NCBI RefSeq assembly: GCF_019037185.1
Contig: NZ_JAHHXM010000003.1
Location: forward strand, 62,001-126,000
DNA length: 64,000 nt
Reading direction: 5' to 3'
Source of the DNA: Oceanobacillus caeni
GTDB lineage: Bacteria; Bacillota; Bacilli; Bacillales; Amphibacillaceae
In this document: in pieces, positions 35,913 to 45,802 of the stretch
Position numbering within the stretch: the first letter of the stretch is position 1
Layout of the letters: the number at the start of each line of letters is the position of its first letter
Translations under genes and position numbers: made by a program
Notes under the pieces: generated by a model
What the model saw: the letters and a program-made list of their open reading frames with translations, nothing else
What the model was told of the DNA's origin: nothing
Databases searched by the model: none

Positions 35913-36974
35913 TTAATTTCCTCCTTGTCTATTATGTTTGTTCTGTATAGCCAAAACTAACCGGATTTGAAAATAGTTAATATGATCATCAACTAATTTT
36001 TTAATATCTTTTAAGCGATGAGAATTCGCTTTTTTTAATGCAGAGAGGATTTCATTTTGTTCATTTTTATTTACATATCGATCAATTGAAAACTGATGAT
36101 CATACAAAGCAATCTCTACTAAATGATCTTGGATTGTATTTAGTTTTAAATGTCTTACATTTGCAATTTGCTCGATGGTTAAACCTTTTAAAAAATATTT
36201 ATATGTTTCACTAGCCGAATTCGTAATTTGGGATAAAGATGATTTCTTATCAACCATAGTTGAGAGAATTGGGAATTTCGTAGAATCGACTTCCAAATCA
36301 CCTAATATACGATGAATAATACTAATAAGGATTAGGTGTATATCATCCACCGTCATGTTATATTCCTTTGACAATTGAAATAAACTCATCCCATAAGACT
36401 GATAACCTGTCAGTCGATCAACAAAAATATTCGCTTCCTTTTCCAAAAGTTGGGATAAACAAAGTTTTAATTCACTGTATATCTTGTATAATATCACTGA
36501 TTCAGAACCTTTCACCCGTCTGTATGCATGTTTTACCCATAATTCTATTTCCGGATTATTCACGACCGGAATAAAGGAGTAGAAATTCATCTTACTATTC
36601 GTTAAGGTTTGGATGAGCAACAATAGTCGTCCCATAAAAATATCTGCTTTATCAAAATATAATAATCCTTTAAAAGACAAGGGAAAGGCTTGATTGTTTT
36701 TCCATTCTAAACCTTTATGAGAAATATGATATAATGCTTCCTGTTCGTCTACCATTTCTAATAAATCATCTTTCACTAATTCATGAATTTTCTTATCATA
36801 ATACCCTTTTGAAATACTTTTATAGACGCCATAATATGAACCTAATGAATATAAATGCGCATCCTGTACTGTTTGAATCGATCTTTTTCCTTTTAATAAG
36901 TGATATATACTAGAAGAGCTACGTTCGGCTTTGATGTTTTGAAAACAATGTAGTATTATCTGCTCAAATATCAA
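35913..36974 (-). CDS. ypbB: YpbB helix-turn-helix protein
   Basis: The 353-residue protein always accompanies the short recQ and likely works with it in DNA repair or recombination, though its biochemistry is unknown. A C-terminal winged-helix/HTH_40-type region (about 245-310, EIYKYFLKGLTIEQIANVRHL-like) is visible. Frame continues upstream into repeat DNA, so I take the TTG at 36972-36974 behind AAAGGAG as the start. Confidence 0.82.
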   Translation of the reverse strand: MIFEQIILHCFQNIKAERSSSSIYHLLKGKRSIQTVQDAHLYSLGSYYGVYKSISKGYYDKKIHELVKDDLLEMVDEQEALYHISHKGLEWKNNQAFPLSFKGLLYFDKADIFMGRLLLLIQTLTNSKMNFYSFIPVVNNPEIELWVKHAYRRVKGSESVILYKIYSELKLCLSQLLEKEANIFVDRLTGYQSYGMSLFQLSKEYNMTVDDIHLILISIIHRILGDLEVDSTKFPILSTMVDKKSSLSQITNSASETYKYFLKGLTIEQIANVRHLKLNTIQDHLVEIALYDHQFSIDRYVNKNEQNEILSALKKANSHRLKDIKKLVDDHINYFQIRLVLAIQNKHNRQGGN

Positions 36975-37003
36975 CCTGAGAAACTCCTTTCCCTTAATAT
37001 GTT

Positions 37004-37130
37004 CATAAAGAAGACTTCTATCAGGGGGCCTTCCCCCGCTGATAGTTAGTCGCACTTATCGCACCTTTATGGGCAGTTAATCTCCCACCTATCTTCTTTG
37101 TTTCTCCAGTGGCTTAAGGTGGGATAAAAA
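37004..37130 (+). repeat. Dispersed repeat family B, copy 2
   Basis: From CATAAAGAAGACTTCTATC through TTAGTCGCACTTATCGCACC, ATGGGCAGTTAATCTCCCACC, and TTAAGGTGGGATAAAA it parallels the copy at 12152 in opposite orientation. CTATCAG/CTGATAG and CCCACCT/AGGTGGG form stems. It fills the gap between the divergent ypbB and fer genes. Confidence 0.8.
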
Positions 37131-37136
37131 GTATGA

Positions 37137-37165
37137 TTGAATAATATGTTATTTAATTTTACAAT
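37137..37165 (+). promoter_or_regulatory. Probable fer promoter
   Basis: TTGAAT (37137-37142) and TACAAT (37160-37165) are 17 bases apart and 36 bases before the ferredoxin ATG. It abuts the family B repeat. Confidence 0.55.
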
Positions 37166-37173
37166 AAAATTAG

Positions 37174-37452
<279 letters not shown>

Positions 37453-37487
37453 ATAAATACATCTTTATTATATGATAATCCAATGAA

Positions 37488-37519
37488 AATACCAGCTTGA
37501 AATCAAGTTGGTATTTTTT
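37488..37519 (+). terminator. Terminator of fer
   Basis: AATACCA-CTTGA and TCAAG-TGGTATT form the stem, followed by seven T on the plus strand. Confidence 0.88.
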
Positions 37520-37528
37520 TCAGGTAAT

Positions 37529-37590
37529 AAAGATTTGCATAAGTGCAACTAAGGCATTCGCTAAAGCCTAGCGAATGCCAAGTTTTCTAA
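37529..37590 (-). repeat. Dispersed repeat family A, copy 6 (inverted, truncated)
   Basis: On the minus strand TTAGAAAACTTGGCATTCGC, AGCGAATGCC, and TTAGTTGCACTTATGCA are the first half of family A with an intact first hairpin. The second hairpin is missing. Confidence 0.75.
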
Positions 37591-37595
37591 AACAT

Positions 37596-38009
37596 TTATT
37601 TCACTTCATGTAGATCAAAAATAATTTTATCGCCAGATTGTACGTTATATTCTGCTGGCTGAACAGTAAGTGGTTCATTATTTACCATAATAACCCATAG
37701 CAAATTTTCTTCCTCATTTGCTTTTTGTCTTTCGATGGAAGTGACTTGACCGTTTACTTGCTCTGTGAAAAAATTATTTTGCATCAACTCAAGTAAATTT
37801 TCGCCACCTTTAATAGGAATTTCTTCTTCGGTTATGTGTTCTTTCCCATTATTTTTAGAAATTGTAATTCGTACTAAATCATCAGCGACTTCTTCAGAAT
37901 GTGTACTATTTGAAGTTTTGGTTGTCACATTATTTTCATTATTCTCTGAACATCCTGCAAAGATAATTAAAATAAAAAAGGTAGCTAGTACGAGAGTATG
38001 TTTCCCCAC
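37596..38009 (-). CDS. DUF4430 domain lipoprotein
   Basis: The 137-residue product begins with a lipoprotein signal peptide, lipobox IFAGC, followed by a Ser/Thr/Asn-rich linker. The rest (about 45-137) is a DUF4430 domain, a beta-rich fold also found in cobalamin carriers: GGENLLELMQNNF and LLWVIMVNNEPLTVQPAEYNVQSGDKI. Ligand unknown. The GTG ending at 38009 behind AAGGAAG is preferred to earlier starts. Family A and C repeats flank it, so it is probably monocistronic. Confidence 0.7.
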   Translation of the reverse strand: MGKHTLVLATFFILIIFAGCSENNENNVTTKTSNSTHSEEVADDLVRITISKNNGKEHITEEEIPIKGGENLLELMQNNFFTEQVNGQVTSIERQKANEEENLLWVIMVNNEPLTVQPAEYNVQSGDKIIFDLHEVK

Positions 38010-38040
38010 TTTTGTCACTTCCTTCAAGATTATTGATTTA

Positions 38041-38139
38041 AGTGCATGTTCAATAATGTATTTCTTTTCAAGGAGCAAGGAGTCTTGCCGACTTGTAACA
38101 TCAAAGGGTCATTTTCACGGGACTTTTTGAACAACCCTT
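38041..38139 (-). repeat. Dispersed repeat family C, copy 3 (inverted)
   Basis: On the minus strand it begins AGGGTTGTTCAAAAAGTCC and CGTGAAAATGA and ends ATTGAACATGCACT. It lies right against the resE stop codon. Confidence 0.7.
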
Positions 38140-39912
38140 TTAAATGAAGAATTGCTTATCCCTTGGAATATTAAATGTAAATGTTGTACCTTGATGTAGT
38201 TTACTTTTAACACTTATGGACCCATTATGCGCATTAACAATGTTCTTAGCAATTGCCAATCCAAGCCCCGTTCCTTTTTTCTGTTTGTTTCTAGTTCTTG
38301 ATTTATCAGCTTTGTAGAACCTTTCGAAAACAAATGGTAAATCTTCTTCAGGTATTCCACTACCATTGTCTTCAATCGATACAACCAGTTCATTTTCATT
38401 ATTTTTTACGGATACCTTCACAAAACCATTTTCATCTGTATGGCGAATCGCATTATCAATTAGATTCGTGAAAATCTGTTCTACGCGGTCGGGATCTAAT
38501 ATGGCAGTATTACTCTTAATATGATTTTCAAATAGTAACTCTACTTGGTTATCCGCTGCAATTCCTTGGAATTTCTTTAAGATTCGTTCAACGAATGCTT
38601 GAATTTCTACTTCTTCTTTATTTAATTGGATATGTCCAGCTTCCATACGTGCTAAATCAAGTAATTCGTTTACTAATCTACCCATTCTTAACGATTCATC
38701 TTGAATAATCTTAGCGAGTTCATTTTTCTCTTCTTTACTTTCCGCGATATCATCTACAATCGCTTCACTATATCCTTGAAGCATAGATATAGGTGTTCTT
38801 AATTCATGAGATACATTCGCAATAAAGTCTTTTCGTAACTTGTCCAAACGTCTTTCTTCGGTCATATCACGAATAACTGCCACAGCTCCACGTACCTGTG
38901 ATCCATCATATAGAGGTGTCATAAGCATCACATAGTTTCTACCTTGAATAACAATTTCACGTAGTACCTTATCCTCCCCACCAATAACCTCTTCCAAAAC
39001 TTCTTTTAATTCAACAGGAAGCGGTTTATTAGAAAGATTTGTACTTACATTATGTTCAAAGTACCAGTTCTCTAAAAATTTCTCTGCTGGAGGATTAATA
39101 ACAATCATGTCTCCATTTCGATTTAAAGTTACGACACCATCGGCCATAGATGTTACAATACTTGAAAACTGTTCTTTTTCTTGCCTGAGCGCATTTATAT
39201 GAAACTTAAGTTGTCTACCCATACGATTGAATTCAATGGCTAGGTCACCAATTTCATCATGTGTCAAAATCGGTACTTTCGTATTAAACTCACCTCGGGT
39301 TAGTTCATGTGCTGCTTCTCGCATCTTAATTAACGGTGACGTGATACGCGTAGAAAGAAAGACAGCGAAAAATGTAGTTAAGACAAGTGCGATACCGGCG
39401 GCTAAATAAATAATTTTTCTAGTTTCTAATTTTGTTTGCTCTACTGCCTGTAAAGATTGATAAACAAAAACACCACCATTATTTAAGACAGGTTTTCCGA
39501 CAATAATGGCATCCATATCACTATTTGGTAATGTAATTTGTTTCTTTAATTCCTTTGATTCCGTCATCACTTCCACTAATTCAGGATCATTCTTAATCCA
39601 ATCTTCCTCTAATTTAAAAAGATGATTATCATTACTTTCCGAAACCCAAAAATCACCGTCCGGAAAAATAATAGCAACCCGATTAGTAGGGTCTTTTATT
39701 AAATCGACAGTCTCTTGAATTACACTATGATCTTCTTGTTCATCTACCAAATAAGAAATTTTAGTTGCTGTTTTCATCATACTTGTTTCAGCTTCATCCA
39801 AGTGGAAGTTCTCAAAAAACTGTAATAAAAAAATTGATAATATAAATAACACAAAGCAAACTAACAGTAAAATGGTTATTGCTAGTTTGCCTACTACACT
39901 ACGCCAAAACAT
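38140..39912 (-). CDS. resE: Sensor histidine kinase ResE
   Basis: ResE senses low oxygen/nitric oxide signals and phosphorylates ResD. Domains in the 590 residues: membrane helix 8-31, extracytoplasmic domain 32-165, second helix 166-187, HAMP 190-242, PAS 247-350, HisKA with the phosphorylated His369 in ANVSHELRTP, and an ATPase domain from about 470 with N, G1 (EDNGSGIPEED) and G2 boxes. Its ATG overlaps the resD stop (TAATG). Confidence 0.95.
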   Translation of the reverse strand: MFWRSVVGKLAITILLLVCFVLFILSIFLLQFFENFHLDEAETSMMKTATKISYLVDEQEDHSVIQETVDLIKDPTNRVAIIFPDGDFWVSESNDNHLFKLEEDWIKNDPELVEVMTESKELKKQITLPNSDMDAIIVGKPVLNNGGVFVYQSLQAVEQTKLETRKIIYLAAGIALVLTTFFAVFLSTRITSPLIKMREAAHELTRGEFNTKVPILTHDEIGDLAIEFNRMGRQLKFHINALRQEKEQFSSIVTSMADGVVTLNRNGDMIVINPPAEKFLENWYFEHNVSTNLSNKPLPVELKEVLEEVIGGEDKVLREIVIQGRNYVMLMTPLYDGSQVRGAVAVIRDMTEERRLDKLRKDFIANVSHELRTPISMLQGYSEAIVDDIAESKEEKNELAKIIQDESLRMGRLVNELLDLARMEAGHIQLNKEEVEIQAFVERILKKFQGIAADNQVELLFENHIKSNTAILDPDRVEQIFTNLIDNAIRHTDENGFVKVSVKNNENELVVSIEDNGSGIPEEDLPFVFERFYKADKSRTRNKQKKGTGLGLAIAKNIVNAHNGSISVKSKLHQGTTFTFNIPRDKQFFI

Positions 39913-40628
39913 TATTTATCATCAACCTCAAACTTGTAACCGACACCCCATACCGTTACAATCATTTTTGCTGCTTCTTTAGAAACCTTACTCAATTTTT
40001 CCCTTAAACGCTTCACATGAGTATCCACAGTTCTCAAATCTCCAAAAAATTCATACTGCCAAACTTCTTTAAGCAAAACTTCACGATTGAAAACTTTATC
40101 AGGAGATTTAGCTAAAAAGCATAGTAATTCATATTCCTTCGGTGTTAAACTAACTTCCTGCCCTTCTGCAGTTACACGGTGTGCATCGTAGTCAATTGTA
40201 ATATGAGGAAATACTAATAAATCCTTCGAAACGACATCTTGTTCATTAAAAGAAGATACGTTTACTCTTCGTAATAATGCTTTAACACGTAGGACTGCTT
40301 CACGTGGACTAAATGGTTTTACAATATAATCATCTGCACCTACTTCAAAACCTTGAACTCGGTTCGCCTCTTCCCCTTTAGCAGTTAACATGATTACCGG
40401 TGTAGATTTTTCTTTTCTTAATTTTTGACAAACCTCTATTCCATCCATTTCTGGCATCATGATATCTAAAATAATAACATGGTAGTTATTTTCTAATGCC
40501 ATTTCGAGAGCATCTTTACCATTATCAGCTTCTTCGATTATATAATCCTCCCGCTCCAAATACATTCTAATTAATCTTCTAATTCTATCTTCATCATCAG
40601 CAATTAAAATTTTTGTTTCTTGTGACAT
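39912..40628 (-). CDS. resD: Response regulator ResD
   Basis: The 238-residue OmpR-type regulator activates genes for anaerobic respiration and cytochrome biogenesis, including resABC and in B. subtilis the qcr and cta genes. The receiver has Asp11-Asp12, phosphoacceptor Asp55 in ILDIMMPEMDG, and Lys104; the winged-helix DNA-binding domain is about 135-235. It is coupled to resE. A short family C remnant separates it from resC, so resDE may be transcribed independently. Confidence 0.96.
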   Translation of the reverse strand: MSQETKILIADDEDRIRRLIRMYLEREDYIIEEADNGKDALEMALENNYHVIILDIMMPEMDGIEVCQKLRKEKSTPVIMLTAKGEEANRVQGFEVGADDYIVKPFSPREAVLRVKALLRRVNVSSFNEQDVVSKDLLVFPHITIDYDAHRVTAEGQEVSLTPKEYELLCFLAKSPDKVFNREVLLKEVWQYEFFGDLRTVDTHVKRLREKLSKVSKEAAKMIVTVWGVGYKFEVDDK

Positions 40629-40685
40629 AAATATCCCCCTAAAGCTCTATTATACTAATTATAAACGAAAGCAAGTAAAATGTAT

Positions 40686-40735
40686 AAGAGGTTGTTCAAA
40701 AAGTCCTTTTCATCCTCTTTTTGAAAACACACTAT
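40686..40735 (+). repeat. Minimal, internally deleted copy of repeat family C
   Basis: The left end GAGGTTGTTCAAAAAGTCC is joined directly to a right end TTTTCATCCTCTTTTTGAA plus ACACACTAT. The roughly 100-base interior seen in the other copies is gone, leaving a 50-base near-palindrome. Confidence 0.75.
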
Positions 40736-40743
40736 AAAGAAAC

Positions 40744-40768
40744 AGACGAGGTTAGAAGTACCTCGTCT
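40744..40768 (-). terminator. Terminator of resABC
   Basis: AGACGAGGT and ACCTCGTCT form a 9-bp stem with a 7-base loop. A modest T-rich tail (TGTTTCTTTA) follows on the minus strand. Confidence 0.7.
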
Positions 40769-40777
40769 TGTACACTT

Positions 40778-41968
40778 TTAAGCATAAGAATGTAATCCAG
40801 CTAACACTAAGTTAACAACAATTAGGTTAAACATAATAATTCCGAAACCTACCAAAGCAAGCCAAGCGGATTTTTTACCATGCCAACCTCTTGATAGTCG
40901 CAAATGCAAATATGCTGCGAAAAATAACCATGTAACTAACGCCCATACCTCTTTAGGGTCCCAGCCCCAAAATCTTCCCCAAGCAATTTCAGCCCAAATC
41001 GAAGCAAATATTAAACCGCCCAAGGTAAAAACTGGAAATCCTATTGCAACAGAACGATACTCTATCTCATCTAATAAATCTGCTTTCATATTTTTTAATA
41101 AAGGTTGAATAGTTGCACCAACGCGTTTTCTTAAGATCAATCTAGTAATCAAATAAATGACAGTTCCTGTGATAACAGACCAAATTAATGTATTAAATTT
41201 ACGTCCCGCATCTTCACCTTGGAACCAAGCAGGTGTTTCAAACCATGGTTTCATGACATCTTCCGTTACTAATGTACCACCGTTAGGAGCCGCAATAGCA
41301 GGTAAATGATAATCGGTGGTGGCAGCGCTACTTCCTTGGCCATACTCAAAAGTAGCATTATAGTTCATAAAATTAAATGAAGTTGTAATAACAATGAAAC
41401 CAATGAATACAAATAAAATATACATGACTATTTCCAACCATGTTGTTTCTTTACTTCTTACAGTTTGATCAACCTCTTTAATCAAGTACATTAAACCAAC
41501 TACAAAGCTTATCCCAAGAATACCCTGACCTAATGCGACCGTTGTCACGTGTATATATAACCAGTGACTTTGCAACGAAGGCACTAATGGTGATATTTCA
41601 GTTGGAAACATACTTGCATAAGCGATAATGATCATGGCAATAGGAAGAGCGAATAAGCCTAAGAAACTGAGTTTATAATATGCATATAGAATAATAAAGC
41701 CAAGTACTAAAGCCATTCCTAGAAATGTTAGAAACTCAAACATATTACTTACTGGAGCATGTCCACTTGAAATCCATCTTGTTATAAAGTAAACAAGCTG
41801 TGCTAGGAATCCAATAATCGTAAGTGTGATGGCAATCTTTCCTGAAAATCCTTTTTTCTTATTATCTGTTTGTTTATCTTTAATAGTAGCACCAAAGAAA
41901 AATGTGGCAATTAAATACAAGATGAAAGCTGTATATAATGCCGTACTACTAATACTTAATAGATCCAT
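40778..41968 (-). CDS. resC: Cytochrome c biogenesis protein ResC (CcsA)
   Basis: ResC, with ResB, forms the system II machine that handles heme and attaches it to apocytochromes c. The 396-residue polytopic protein has the tryptophan-rich heme motif [18 protein letters not shown] near 335-352 and conserved histidines in flanking loops ([14 protein letters not shown]). AAGGAGG precedes the ATG ending at 41968. It lies 32 bases after resB. Confidence 0.94.
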   Translation of the reverse strand: MDLLSISSTALYTAFILYLIATFFFGATIKDKQTDNKKKGFSGKIAITLTIIGFLAQLVYFITRWISSGHAPVSNMFEFLTFLGMALVLGFIILYAYYKLSFLGLFALPIAMIIIAYASMFPTEISPLVPSLQSHWLYIHVTTVALGQGILGISFVVGLMYLIKEVDQTVRSKETTWLEIVMYILFVFIGFIVITTSFNFMNYNATFEYGQGSSAATTDYHLPAIAAPNGGTLVTEDVMKPWFETPAWFQGEDAGRKFNTLIWSVITGTVIYLITRLILRKRVGATIQPLLKNMKADLLDEIEYRSVAIGFPVFTLGGLIFASIWAEIAWGRFWGWDPKEVWALVTWLFFAAYLHLRLSRGWHGKKSAWLALVGFGIIMFNLIVVNLVLAGLHSYA

Positions 41969-42000
41969 AAAAAATTCCTCCTTGATCACTGCGAGAAAGA

Positions 42001-43650
42001 TTAATTATCTTTTTCGCCAAGTTCTTGCTGATCTTCAACCATTTTAATATTTGTATTTTCGGTTACAGTTTCTATATCTTTCTTTAAGCCAAACCAATTT
42101 TTATTTGTATGGGCTGCCATTACCAATGAACCATCTTTTCTCTTATGGATCCATATTCTTCTATGTTGCCAATACATACCTTGAATGACACCAATCATAA
42201 AAATAACTGCACCAATACCAAAAAACGGTAAGGATCGATCGTACTTGAATGTTAGACCACTAACATCGTGCATCTCAAAATCCTCGATACCTAGCTTATA
42301 TTTATTTTCCCCTGTTCCATCTATATTTCTTCCAATTCCAACAAAACTTACCTCAGGTTTTTCACTATCCTCACTGTAAACGGAAAATACAAAAGCAGGA
42401 TTTCGTGGAAAATTGGTTTCAGAAGCTGGTATCCCATTATCATCTAAATAATAGTCTGGATAAAATTGATCCAAAACAACTTTAAAGCCATTACCAAGAT
42501 CAAATTCAGGTTGAGGATTTCTTAAATCAACTGTAAAAGACCCTAATGATTTCTCGTCTGCATCCGATGTTTCATGTATTTTAAATGTCATCGAAGAAAA
42601 TTCATTTAGTTGATACCCTGATTGAATTAAATCATATCCGTCGAAACTCAAAGGTTTATTCATTTGAATGGAATCCTCTACGACTGGCTCTAGTTCTGGT
42701 TCTTCACCGGGAATAGATCGATTTGCTTTATACACGACTACATCTGTTTGATAATTGCTAGCAACCATTCCTTCTTTACTTAAAGCGTCCTTAAATCTTT
42801 CATCATTTTCATCATGTGTCTCAAAAATAAAGTCTTTATTTTCAACATAATACTCTCCATTTGTACCAGGTAAAACCTCTGTTTCCCCTTCACGTACCCA
42901 AACATATTCATTCATAAAAAATAATGGGGTCGAACGTAAAATAGCTGCTATAAGGATAATGATTAAGCCAATATGGTTGACATATGGCCCCCACCTAGAG
43001 AATCGCCCTTTTTCTGCTAAAAGATAACCATCTTTCTCTTTAATATTATAACGACGTTTCTTTAATTGTTTTTTTACCGTTTCCAATTCTTCATCAGTGG
43101 CTGATTCAGTTTCGCTATATAACCGTTGTCTACTTAAAAAAGATTGATGTTTTTTTGGATTTTGATGTCTTAATGCTCTAAAAAGTGGTACAAATCTATC
43201 TAAACTACAAATAACTAATGATACCCCAATTAAAGCAATAAGTAACAAATACCACCACGATGAGTATAAATTATGTAAGCCTAGTTGATAGTATATAAGA
43301 CCCAACACACCGTATTGACTTTCGTAGAATACAGCTGGATCACGATTTGGTGTATTTGCAGGTATGTACATTTCTTGCGGGAAAATGGTACCAATCATAG
43401 AAGCAATTAAAGCTAAGACAATTAACCATACCCCTACTTTAACAGAAGAAAAGAAACTCCAAATTCGATCCACAACGGATTTAGTATACGTTTTGGATCG
43501 CCTTGCTGTTCCATCATAACGCATATTTAATAGTTTTTTTCCTTCATTACCATCAATATGTTGGTTTTCCTCTATAGGCTTTCCACAGGATTCACAAAGT
43601 ACGGTACCTAATGGATTAACATGACCACAATCACATTTAATTTGTTTCAT
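42001..43650 (-). CDS. resB: Cytochrome c biogenesis protein ResB (Ccs1)
   Basis: ResB is the partner of ResC in heme ligation. The 549-residue protein begins with a zinc-ribbon-like [17 protein letters not shown] motif, then has three membrane helices in the first 220 residues, a large extracytoplasmic domain, and a last helix near 490 ([16 protein letters not shown]). The start ATG ending at 43650 follows a GAGGGA site. A family D repeat lies between it and resA, widening the gap to 164 bases. Confidence 0.93.
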   Translation of the reverse strand: MKQIKCDCGHVNPLGTVLCESCGKPIEENQHIDGNEGKKLLNMRYDGTARRSKTYTKSVVDRIWSFFSSVKVGVWLIVLALIASMIGTIFPQEMYIPANTPNRDPAVFYESQYGVLGLIYYQLGLHNLYSSWWYLLLIALIGVSLVICSLDRFVPLFRALRHQNPKKHQSFLSRQRLYSETESATDEELETVKKQLKKRRYNIKEKDGYLLAEKGRFSRWGPYVNHIGLIIILIAAILRSTPLFFMNEYVWVREGETEVLPGTNGEYYVENKDFIFETHDENDERFKDALSKEGMVASNYQTDVVVYKANRSIPGEEPELEPVVEDSIQMNKPLSFDGYDLIQSGYQLNEFSSMTFKIHETSDADEKSLGSFTVDLRNPQPEFDLGNGFKVVLDQFYPDYYLDDNGIPASETNFPRNPAFVFSVYSEDSEKPEVSFVGIGRNIDGTGENKYKLGIEDFEMHDVSGLTFKYDRSLPFFGIGAVIFMIGVIQGMYWQHRRIWIHKRKDGSLVMAAHTNKNWFGLKKDIETVTENTNIKMVEDQQELGEKDN

Positions 43651-43689
43651 TATTGATCCCTCACGTTTTATCGATAATGTAAAGTTCAA

Positions 43690-43812
43690 CATATTCAGTA
43701 GAGTTTTCTTCCATCTTAATATGAATTGAACTAATCAGGGCTCTTCTGGCTATCCACCGCCACTTATAATTCTAGTTTTAAATAGGTGGTTACGACCAGT
43801 TAAGACGTGGTA
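43690..43812 (+). repeat. Dispersed repeat family D, most complete copy
   Basis: It runs from CATATTCAGTAGAG through CTTCCATCTTAATATG, CTAATCAGGGCTCTTCTGGC and TAGGTGGTTACGACCAG to TTAAGACGTGG. Fragments of the two ends recur at 18697, 26151 and 26427. It lies between resA and resB, inside what is a single operon in B. subtilis. Confidence 0.65.
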
Positions 43813-43814
43813 AT

Positions 43815-44387
43815 TTATTCTGGTAAAATATTTTGCAATGATCGCTCTAACTTTTCTAATGTTAGTGCTCCATTTACAACTTCTTTAATTTTGCCATCTG
43901 GACCAATAAAAAATGTACTTGGAATCGGTCCAACTTTGTATAGATCTCTAATTTCACCAGTTGTATCGTGTAATACTGGGAACGTTAAATCATGTTTATC
44001 AATAAAGCGGTTAATTACCAATTCCGTATTATCTAAACTAACCGCGAGAATCTCGATTCCTTTATCATGATACTCCGGGTATAAAGTTTCCATATAAGGC
44101 ATTTCAGCTTCACATGGCTTACACCAAGTTCCCCAAAAGTTCAGCATTACCCCTTTTCCCTTTAAATCACTTAATTGAACGCTTTCTAAATTATTATTAT
44201 GACTTACCTGTTTCAATTGGAAGTCTGGAGCGGTATCCCCAGCACGATAAATAGAATTATCTGCTTTAGAATTAGAAACAATAGCAAAAATAGTGGCTCC
44301 AATTAAGACTACTAAAATGATAGATCGAAAAATTAATCGATTTCTTTTTTTAGTTTTCTTTGACTCTTTTTTATTTTCCAAACTCAA
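43815..44387 (-). CDS. resA: Thiol-disulfide oxidoreductase ResA
   Basis: ResA reduces the CxxCH cysteines of apocytochrome c before heme attachment. An N-terminal membrane anchor (about 20-40) precedes an extracytoplasmic thioredoxin fold with the redox pair Cys89-KP-Cys92 (TWCKPCEAEMP). Two in-frame TTG codons could start it; AAGGAGTGA is better spaced for the one ending at 44387 (190 residues). It heads the res cluster after rluB. Confidence 0.93.
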   Translation of the reverse strand: MSLENKKESKKTKKRNRLIFRSIILVVLIGATIFAIVSNSKADNSIYRAGDTAPDFQLKQVSHNNNLESVQLSDLKGKGVMLNFWGTWCKPCEAEMPYMETLYPEYHDKGIEILAVSLDNTELVINRFIDKHDLTFPVLHDTTGEIRDLYKVGPIPSTFFIGPDGKIKEVVNGALTLEKLERSLQNILPE

Positions 44388-44454
44388 TTTCAATCACTCC
44401 TTATGCGAGTATAACATTTTTTAAGAAGATGAAATTTGTCAATAATTCAACATT

Positions 44455-45192
44455 TTAATTTTGATTTGCCAAGTTATACATTTGTTTAACCTCTTTAGGA
44501 GTTAATGGACGGTATTCACCACGTTTTAAACCATCTAAATTTAAAAAACCATATCTTTCTCTCTTTAATTTAACTACAGGGAAACCTAACCCTTCCATCA
44601 TTCTTCTTACATGCCTATTTTTCCCTTCATGAAGCGTTAGTTCAATAACCGTAGTTTCTGCCTTTTTATCTGTTGATACAATTCTATAATCTACAGCCTT
44701 AAGTAAATCTTTTTCGGATTTTACCCCTTTTTTAAGTTGCATTAAATCAGCTTTTTTAAGTATTCCTTTTACTTTAGCTACATATACCTTATCAATTTGA
44801 TGTCTTGGATGCATAAGTAAGTTAGCAAAATCACCATCGTTTGTCAGTAAGATAATTCCCGAAGTATCATAATCTAGCCTTCCTATTGGAAATACACGTT
44901 CCTCTACTTCTTCACTAAGTAAATCTGTAATTACCTTTCTTCCTTTATCATCTTTAACACTAGAGATAACTCCACGTGGTTTATACATAAGAAAATAAAC
45001 TGGCAACTCTTTTTCGAGCGGAATCCCTTCCACTTCTACCTTGTCATGGTTAGACACTTTCGTACCTAAAACTGTTACCACTTCTCCGTTTACTTTTACC
45101 TTTCCGTCTAAAATTAATTGTTCTGCTTTTCTTCTAGAAGTTACTCCACTTTGAGCTATAACTTTTTGAAGTCTTTCCAAGTTGTTTGTCAT
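44455..45192 (-). CDS. rluB: 23S rRNA pseudouridine synthase RluB
   Basis: This 245-residue enzyme modifies 23S rRNA (E. coli position 2605). An S4 RNA-binding domain (1-60, ERLQKVIAQSGVTSRRKAEQL) precedes the catalytic domain with GRLDYDTSGIILLTNDG, whose aspartate is the nucleophile, and HEGKNRHVRRMME. Length and order are typical. It sits between spmB and resA as in B. subtilis. Confidence 0.95.
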   Translation of the reverse strand: MTNNLERLQKVIAQSGVTSRRKAEQLILDGKVKVNGEVVTVLGTKVSNHDKVEVEGIPLEKELPVYFLMYKPRGVISSVKDDKGRKVITDLLSEEVEERVFPIGRLDYDTSGIILLTNDGDFANLLMHPRHQIDKVYVAKVKGILKKADLMQLKKGVKSEKDLLKAVDYRIVSTDKKAETTVIELTLHEGKNRHVRRMMEGLGFPVVKLKRERYGFLNLDGLKRGEYRPLTPKEVKQMYNLANQN

Positions 45193-45233
45193 TATATCAC
45201 CATTCTTATTATTATTATTTTCATAAATAATAA

Positions 45234-45258
45234 TAGCGTTAACATCATGTTAACGCTA
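45234..45258 (-). terminator. Terminator of the dacB-spmAB operon
   Basis: TAGCGTTAAC and GTTAACGCTA form a perfect 10-bp stem with a 5-base loop. The tail on the minus strand is AT-rich but short of T runs. Confidence 0.75.
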
Positions 45259-45268
45259 CTTTTTAGCA

Positions 45269-45802
45269 TTACCCAAATATAAGGGTAACAATTATGATTG
45301 ATGCAATTATACCAACTAAATCCGCTAAGAGTCCAACTTTTACAGCATATCTCATCTTTTTAATCCCTACCGCACCAAAATATACAGTTAATATGTACAA
45401 AGTGGTGTCTGTACTTCCTTGCATAGTTGACGCAAGTCTGCCGATAAAAGAATCAGGTCCATGTGTTGCAATTAATTCGGAAGTAACCCCCAAGGCTGCA
45501 TTTCCGGAAATGGGTCTAACAAGTGCTAATGGGACAATATCCGGGGGAATTCCTATTGCAGTTAGTATGGGAGCAATTAAACCAATAGATGCATCCAAGG
45601 CCCCGGAACTCCTTAAAATAGAGATGGCGACCAACATTCCAACTAAAAAAGGAAGTAAAGAAAATGCTAATTGAACACCTTCCTTTCCTCCTTCAACGAA
45701 TAATTCGTATGATGGAAGCTTTTTCCACTGTGCAACTCCTAGGACTAATAATAAAAAGCAAGGAATAAGCCAAGTGCTTATAGTAGTGACAATTCCCATC
45801 AT
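45269..45802 (-). CDS. spmB: Spore maturation protein B
   Basis: SpmB is a 177-residue membrane protein of the nucleoside-recognition (Gate) family, with about five helices and the motif LVRPISGNAALGV near 90. With SpmA it is needed for full spore core dehydration and heat resistance in B. subtilis; the transported molecule is unknown. Its start overlaps spmA by four bases (ATGA), implying stoichiometric synthesis. It ends the dacB-spmA-spmB operon. Confidence 0.93.
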   Translation of the reverse strand: MMGIVTTISTWLIPCFLLLVLGVAQWKKLPSYELFVEGGKEGVQLAFSLLPFLVGMLVAISILRSSGALDASIGLIAPILTAIGIPPDIVPLALVRPISGNAALGVTSELIATHGPDSFIGRLASTMQGSTDTTLYILTVYFGAVGIKKMRYAVKVGLLADLVGIIASIIIVTLIFG

